Source: Paracoccaceae bacterium | GTDB lineage: Bacteria > Pseudomonadota > Alphaproteobacteria > Rhodobacterales > Rhodobacteraceae | Assembly: GCA_025458985.1 (NCBI GenBank) | Contig: JALORM010000254.1 | Coordinates: 1 to 5,253, forward strand | Direction: 5' to 3' | Length of the DNA: 5,253 nucleotides | Part shown: in pieces, positions 1-5,253 of the stretch | Position numbering within the stretch: position 1 is the stretch's first letter | How the letters are laid out: each line of letters begins with the position of its first letter | Notes under the pieces: generated by a model | The model's database searches: none | Told to the model about the DNA's origin: nothing | Seen by the model: only the letters and a program-made list of their open reading frames with translations | Translations under genes and position numbers: made by a program

Positions 1-1
1 C

Positions 2-692
2 TTCAACACCCTGACGGTGACGATCCCGGCGACCATCATCCCGATCCTGGTCGCGGCCTTCGCGGCCTATGCGCTCGCCTGGATGGACTTTCCCGGCCGG
101 GCGCTGCTGATCGCCGCGGTCGTGGGCCTGCTGGTCGTGCCCCTGCAGCTGGCGCTGATCCCGCTGCTTCAGTTGCACGGGTTAATGGCAGAACTTGCGG
201 TGGTGTCATTGGGCGTTCCCGATCCCGCCGATGCCAGAAGGCTTGCAGAGGTCAACTGGCTGGGCGCGCTTCTCGGCTTCGAGGCAAATGACACGGTGCC
301 GGCCAAAGGTTACATAGGCGTCTGGCTGGCCCATACCGGGTTCGGCCTGCCCCTGGCGATCTACCTCTTGCGCAACTACATGGTCGGCCTGCCGCGCGAC
401 ATCATCGAGAATGCCAAGGTCGACGGCGCGACCGACTTCCAGATCTTCACCAAGATCATCCTGCCGCTGTCGTTCCCGGCGCTGGCCTCGTTCGCGATCT
501 TCCAGTTCCTCCGACGCGACCGGCGACACCACGGTGATGACCAAGCAGATCGTCGAGCTTCTGGGCACCCGCGGCGGCAACTGGGAGATCCTGGCCACCG
601 CCGCCTTCGTGTCGATCGCGGTGCCGCTGGTCGTGTTCTTCGCGATGCAGCGCTACCTGGTGCGCGGCCTCTTGGCCGGCTCGGTGAAATAG
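2..692 (+). pseudogene. aglG: Alpha-glucoside ABC transporter permease AglG (MalG type), 5'-partial, broken by an internal out-of-frame deletion
   Basis: This is an inner-membrane permease subunit that would pair with AglF, AglE and AglK to import alpha-glucosides. The frame is open from base 2 and the start lies outside the window. Visible in order: a membrane helix around nt 20-82 (TIPATIIPILVAAFAAYA), a second around nt 98-175, a long periplasmic loop around nt 180-313, a third helix from about nt 317 (GVWLAHTGFGLPLAIYLL), and the EAA loop that docks on the ATPase at nt 407-472 (E-NAKVDGA...ILPL). The frame then reads FAIFQFL up to nt 511. The expected W-x-W-N-D-L block is missing, and the protein resumes in another frame at nt 510 (SDATGDTTVMTKQ) through a last helix to the C-terminus LLAGSVK and a TAG at 690-692. 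I infer a loss of roughly 40-50 nt (3n+2). It could be real inactivation or an assembly error. Family assignment is confident; AglG versus another MalG-like name rests on the linked aglA and aglK. Confidence 0.85.
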
Positions 693-696
693 GGAA

Positions 697-2363
<1,667 letters not shown>

Positions 2364-2364
<1 letters not shown>

Positions 2365-2369
2365 GGGAG
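2364..2369 (+). promoter_or_regulatory. Ribosome binding site of aglK
   Basis: GGGGAG lies 7 nt before the ATG at 2377 and overlaps the last base of the aglA stop codon. This supports both the chosen aglK start and translation from a shared aglA-aglK mRNA. Confidence 0.8.
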
Positions 2370-2376
2370 AAGCGAG

Positions 2377-3465
2377 ATGGCCGGACTGAAGCTGACGGAC
2401 GTCGCCAAGGCCTATGGCGAGGTCAAGGTTCTGTCGAACATCAACCTCGACATCAAGGCGGGCGAGCTGATCGTCTTCGTGGGGCCCTCGGGCTGCGGCA
2501 AGTCCACGCTTCTGCGGATGATCGCGGGGCTCGAGAAGATCACCGGCGGGACGCTCGAGATCGACGGCGAGAGGGTCAACGACGTGCCCCCCGCCCAGCG
2601 CGGCATCGCGATGGTGTTCCAGTCCTACGCGCTCTATCCGCACATGACGGTGCGCGACAACATGAGCTTCGCGCTGAAGCTGGCCAAGAAAAGTCAGGCC
2701 GAGATCGACGCGGCGGTGGCGAAGGCCGCCAAGATCCTCCAGCTTACCCCCTATCTCGACCGCCTGCCCAAGGCCCTGTCGGGCGGGCAGCGCCAGCGTG
2801 TCGCCATCGGGCGCAGCATCGTGCGCGATCCGAAGGTGTATCTGTTCGACGAGCCGCTGTCGAACCTCGATGCGGCGCTGCGCGTCGCCACCCGGATCGA
2901 GATCGCCCAGCTGAAGGAGGCGATGCCCGACCGGACGATGATCTACGTCACCCACGACCAGGTCGAGGCAATGACGCTGGCCAGCCGCATCGTGGTGCTG
3001 GCGGGCGGAGGGATCAGCCAGGTCGGCTCGCCGCTCGAGCTTTACGAGCGGCCCGAGAACGAATTCGTGGCGCAGTTCATCGGGTCGCCCGCCATGAACC
3101 TCTTCGAGGGCGAGATCACCGGCACCGGTAGTTCGACCGCCCTCCGCCTCAAGGGGGGCGGAAGCGCAGTGTCGGTGGTGCCGACCCAGGGCGGCGAGAA
3201 CGGCCTGCTCGTCAAGGTCGGCGTGCGTCCCGAGGACCTGATGCCCACCGAGGGCGCAGACTACCTCTACCAGGGCACGGTCGACTACACCGAGGCGCTG
3301 GGCGAGGTAACGCTGCTTTACTTCCACACCGAAGGCGACGCGCCCCCGGTGATCGCGAAGCTGCCCGGCATCCATGCCGACCTGCGCGGCCGGAACGTCC
3401 GGCTGACGGCCGATCCGCGCAAGGTTCACCTGTTCGCGAACGGCCGGTCGCTGCTTTACCGCTAG
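2377..3465 (+). CDS. aglK: Alpha-glucoside ABC transporter ATP-binding protein AglK (MalK/UgpC type)
   Basis: This is the cytoplasmic ATPase that powers alpha-glucoside import through the AglF-AglG channel. It has 362 residues, the normal length for the MalK family. Visible motifs: Walker A GPSGCGKST at 36-44, Q-loop Q82, signature LSGGQ at 134-138, Walker B VYLFDEP at 154-160 with catalytic E159, D-loop LSNLD at 161-165, and switch H193. A C-terminal regulatory OB/TOBE region of MalK type runs from about 235 to the end, including GVRPEDL near 282-288. The segment ATRIEIAQLKEAMPD after the D-loop matches what I recall of AglK rather than MalK or UgpC. It follows aglA by 12 nt with a good ribosome binding site and is the last gene of the operon in this window. 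All ATPase motifs are intact. Because MalK-type ATPases can serve several sugar permeases, it could remain useful even if the neighbouring aglG is dead. Confidence 0.95.
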   Translation: MAGLKLTDVAKAYGEVKVLSNINLDIKAGELIVFVGPSGCGKSTLLRMIAGLEKITGGTLEIDGERVNDVPPAQRGIAMVFQSYALYPHMTVRDNMSFALKLAKKSQAEIDAAVAKAAKILQLTPYLDRLPKALSGGQRQRVAIGRSIVRDPKVYLFDEPLSNLDAALRVATRIEIAQLKEAMPDRTMIYVTHDQVEAMTLASRIVVLAGGGISQVGSPLELYERPENEFVAQFIGSPAMNLFEGEITGTGSSTALRLKGGGSAVSVVPTQGGENGLLVKVGVRPEDLMPTEGADYLYQGTVDYTEALGEVTLLYFHTEGDAPPVIAKLPGIHADLRGRNVRLTADPRKVHLFANGRSLLYR

Positions 3466-3509
3466 GGCAGATTTGGTTTTCGCCTGCCCCCGCGCCGCCG
3501 CTCCGGCGG
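3465..3509 (+). terminator. Possible weak terminator or GC hairpins after aglK
   Basis: Two small inverted repeats follow the aglK stop. GGGCAG (3465-3470) pairs with CTGCCC (3484-3489) around a 13-nt T-rich loop, and CCGCCG (3495-3500) pairs with CGGCGG (3504-3509) around a 3-nt loop. No T-run follows either one, so intrinsic termination is doubtful. In such GC-rich sequence a 6-bp repeat can arise by chance. Confidence 0.25.
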
Positions 3510-3552
3510 ACCGCGGAACCGTCGCCTGCGCCCGCGCGTTCTAGCCTCCGTA

Positions 3553-3598
3553 GCCCGGACGCCGCGTGCAGCCTTCCCTTGCGCGCCATCGTCCGGGC
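3553..3598 (+). promoter_or_regulatory. Two-tier stem-loop in the leader of the small exported-protein gene
   Basis: A perfect 9-bp inverted repeat, GCCCGGACG (3553-3561) with CGTCCGGGC (3590-3598), encloses a second 7-bp stem, GCGTGCA (3564-3570) with TGCGCGC (3580-3586, one G-U pair). The terminal loop is 9 nt (3571-3579) and the internal loop is small (2 and 3 nt). It ends 5 nt before the purine-rich ribosome binding site. No T-run follows. It may be a leader RNA structure affecting translation or stability of the downstream gene, or a barrier to read-through and 3' decay of the aglK message. The pairing is seen directly; the role is inferred. Confidence 0.5.
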
Positions 3599-3603
3599 GC
3601 CGC

Positions 3604-3612
3604 AAGAGGAGA
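3604..3612 (+). promoter_or_regulatory. Ribosome binding site of the acidic exported-protein gene
   Basis: AAGAGGAGA contains AGGAG (3607-3611), 7 nt before ATG 3619. It is the best Shine-Dalgarno match in the window and fixes the start of a gene that cannot be recognised by family. Confidence 0.8.
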
Positions 3613-3618
3613 CGACAG

Positions 3619-4152
3619 ATGAACACGCTGAAGATGCTGATGCTGGGCTCCGCGGTCGCACTTGTGCCGATGGCGGCCGCGGCGGCGGATCCTGAATACT
3701 CGGAAATCGACGTGACGGTCGAACTGGCCGCCGCCGACGGCGCGAATGCTCTCGATTTCTGGCCGACGCTCGAAGCCGATGTCGAGGGCCGTCTGGCGCA
3801 GGCCCTGGCCGACCAGACGACGACCGAGCCGAACCAGTCCCGTCTGGTGGTGACCATCGACGAAGTAAGCGTCGACGGCAACGCGCTGCTGGTCGGCGGC
3901 GGTGAATTCAACACGCTCGACGGCACCGTCGCGCTCTACCCGCCGCTGCCGGGGCCACAATCCGACGGCGGTGATGCCGACCTCGCCCCGACCACCGCGT
4001 CGGCCGGCGTCTATGCGGTGCTCGGCGCGCCGGACCCGATGCCCGACCCGGGCGAGCGGGTTCTTCTCTTGGCGCCGAGCGACGAGGTCGTCTACGAAGC
4101 CATGCTCGACAAGTTCGTCGAAGTCGTGCTGCAGCGCGTCGAGGCGATGTAG
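3619..4152 (+). CDS. Small acidic exported (periplasmic) protein of unknown function
   Basis: I do not recognise this 177-residue protein. It begins with a clear Sec signal peptide: MNTLKM, a hydrophobic core (LMLGSAVALVPMAA), and an Ala-rich cleavage site around residues 20-23 before DPEYSE. There is no lipobox cysteine, so a soluble periplasmic or secreted product is expected. The mature part has about 29 Asp/Glu against 5 Lys/Arg and contains no cysteine. It suggests an alpha/beta fold: strand DVTVELAA (31-38), a helical segment TLEADVEGRLAQALADQ (50-66), strand SRLVVTIDEVSVDG (74-87), then a Gly/Pro/Asp-rich loop (110-130), and a final helix DEVVYEAMLDKFVEVVLQRVEAM (155-177). Strong ribosome binding site, signal peptide and GC-rich codon pattern all support a real gene. 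It lies 153 nt after aglK and may have its own control, so a link to sugar uptake is not shown. The terminator at 4172-4201 follows it. Confidence 0.8.
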   Translation: MNTLKMLMLGSAVALVPMAAAAADPEYSEIDVTVELAAADGANALDFWPTLEADVEGRLAQALADQTTTEPNQSRLVVTIDEVSVDGNALLVGGGEFNTLDGTVALYPPLPGPQSDGGDADLAPTTASAGVYAVLGAPDPMPDPGERVLLLAPSDEVVYEAMLDKFVEVVLQRVEAM

Positions 4153-4159
4153 CACGCGG

Positions 4160-4201
4160 CCGGTCGAGGACCGGAAGGGCCCCCGTCCCGGGGCCCTTTC
4201 G
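4160..4201. terminator. Bidirectional intrinsic terminator between convergent genes, with an adjoining hairpin
   Basis: The main stem is a perfect 9-bp repeat, AAGGGCCCC (4175-4183) with GGGGCCCTT (4190-4198), around a 6-nt loop. It can extend three more pairs (one G-U) to 4172-4201 and ends in a short TTT on the + strand. Just upstream, CCGGTC (4160-4165) pairs with GACCGG (4169-4174) around GAG, and the two hairpins compete for bases 4172-4174. The element fills most of the 49 nt between the + strand stop at 4152 and the - strand stop at 4202, so it can serve both genes. The T-tract is short on both strands. Confidence 0.75.
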
Positions 4202-5253
4202 TCATTCGGCGGCGATCTTGATCACCGGCTCCATCTGGTCGAGGATCTCGCGCGGCAGGTGGCACTTGATCTGGTGGCCCTCGGCAAGGGTAACCATCGG
4301 CGGCACCTCGCGGTCGCACAGGTTGCCCGGAACCTTCGCCCTCCAGCACGATCCGCTTCTTCTCGACATGGGTGTCGGCGATCGGCACCGCCGACAGCAG
4401 CGCCTCGGTATAGGGGTGATAGGGGGGCGAGAAGACCTGATCGGTCGAGCCGATCTCGACCACGTGGCCGAGGTACATGACCATAACCCGGTCGCTGAGG
4501 TAGCGCACGATCGACAGGTCGTGGGAAATGAACAGAAGCGTCGTGCGGTTCTTGCGCTGGATCTCCATCAGGAGGTCGGTGACAGCCGCCTGCACCGACA
4601 CGTCGAGCGCCGAAACCGGTTCGTCCGCCACCACGATCTTCGCGCCGCCCGCGAAGGCGCGCGCGATGCCGACGCGCTGCTTCTGCCCGCCCGACAGCTG
4701 GCGCGGCATCCGTTCGGCGAAGGCGCGCGGAAGCTTCACGAGGTCGAGGAGGTCGAGCAGTTCCAGCATGCGGTTGCGGCGTTCCTCGTCCGAGTTGCCT
4801 TCGCCGAAGATCTCCAGCGCGCGGATGATCTGGCGCCCGACCGTCATCGAGGGGTTCAGCGTGTCGAACGGGTTCTGGAAGACCATCTGCACCGACGATA
4901 CGGTGTCGGTCGACCGCTGTTCGATGGGGATGTCCTGGATGTCCTGGTTGTAAAGCAGGATCTGCCCCGAGGTCGCGGTCTCAAGGCCCATCAGCACCTT
5001 GGCGAAGGTGGACTTGCCGCAGCCCGACTCACCCACGATCGCCAGCGTCTCACCCTCGCGTGCCTCGAAGCTCAGCGTCTCGTTGGCCTTGACCACCTTG
5101 GTGTCGCCGCCGCCGAAGAGGCCGCCCGAAACCTTGTAGTACTTCCGGAGGTCATCCATCTTCAGGACCACGTCGCCCACCGGCAGCTTTTCTGTCGTCT
5201 TCGCGGCCTTGGGCGGCAGGGTCCAGTCGATCTCGGCAAAGCGCAGGCAGCGC
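4202..5253 (-). pseudogene. Opp/Dpp-type ABC transporter ATPase, C-terminal half of a fused two-ATPase protein, with an out-of-frame deletion near its C-terminus
   Basis: This would energise import of peptides or similar solutes through a DppBC/OppBC-type permease. The frame is open to the window edge. A GTG at 5180 could be called as a start, but the preceding residues (RCLRFAEIDW, then a Pro/Lys linker) look like the C-terminus of a first DppD-like ATPase, so the gene is probably a DppD-DppF fusion. Numbered from that GTG: Walker A GESGCGKST at 50-58, Q-loop Q102, signature LSGGQ at 162-166, Walker B with D186-E187, switch H220, and the peptide-transporter hallmark PPYHPYTEALLSAVP at 252-266. 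After VEKKRIVLEG the frame is lost at about 4334-4338. The adjacent frame continues KVPGNLCDREVPPM to IKIAAE and a TGA at 4204-4202. About 18-21 family-typical residues, including a C-P-F-x-x-R-C segment, are missing (a loss of 3n+2 nt). The substrate is unknown. Read literally it is a frameshifted gene; an assembly error is equally possible. Confidence 0.85.

Noticed and set aside
500..530. Programmed ribosomal frameshift rescuing aglG
   Set aside because: There is no slippery heptamer at the junction, and a conserved block of residues is missing, which a frameshift alone cannot restore.
3466..3618. Sigma70-type promoter for the exported-protein gene
   Set aside because: TTGGTT at 3473-3478 and TTGCGC at 3579-3584 look like -35 boxes, but no acceptable -10 box lies 16-18 nt after either.
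3541..4155. Open frame on the - strand opposite the acidic exported protein
   Set aside because: It has the same codon-register artefact. The + strand gene has a signal peptide and a strong ribosome binding site, while this frame has neither.

Overview
The window comes from a GC-rich (roughly two-thirds G+C by eye) alphaproteobacterium. The protein sequences and gene order look like Rhodobacterales (Roseobacter/Paracoccus type). That assignment is from remembered family resemblance, not from a search.

Layout. (1) Positions 2-692, + strand: 3' part of an aglG-type alpha-glucoside ABC permease gene. It enters from outside the window and is interrupted by an out-of-frame internal deletion near 509-515. 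(2) 697-2364: intact GH13 alpha-glucosidase (aglA). (3) 2377-3465: intact MalK-type ATPase (aglK). These three form the tail of an aglEFGAK-like operon, with gaps of 4 and 12 nt. The permease complex would import alpha-glucosides (maltose, sucrose or trehalose type) powered by AglK, and AglA would hydrolyse them to glucose in the cytoplasm. (4) 3466-3618: 153-nt spacer with a strong two-tier stem-loop directly before a good ribosome binding site. (5) 3619-4152: small, very acidic exported protein of unknown function. (6) 4153-4201: two adjoining hairpins acting as a terminator between convergent genes. (7) 4202-5253, - strand: C-terminal half of a fused, two-ATPase Opp/Dpp-type ABC protein. 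It is also broken by an out-of-frame deletion, near 4334-4338, that removes part of its C-terminal cysteine motif.

I see no new defence, mobile or RNA-based system here. The points worth a second look are: two short out-of-frame deletions, each removing a family-conserved block, in otherwise healthy genes (assembly error or real decay); a periplasmic-loop extension in the permease with codons that are absent from the neighbouring genes; the leader stem-loop at 3553-3598; and the uncharacterised acidic exported protein. There is no gene-free stretch longer than 300 bases.
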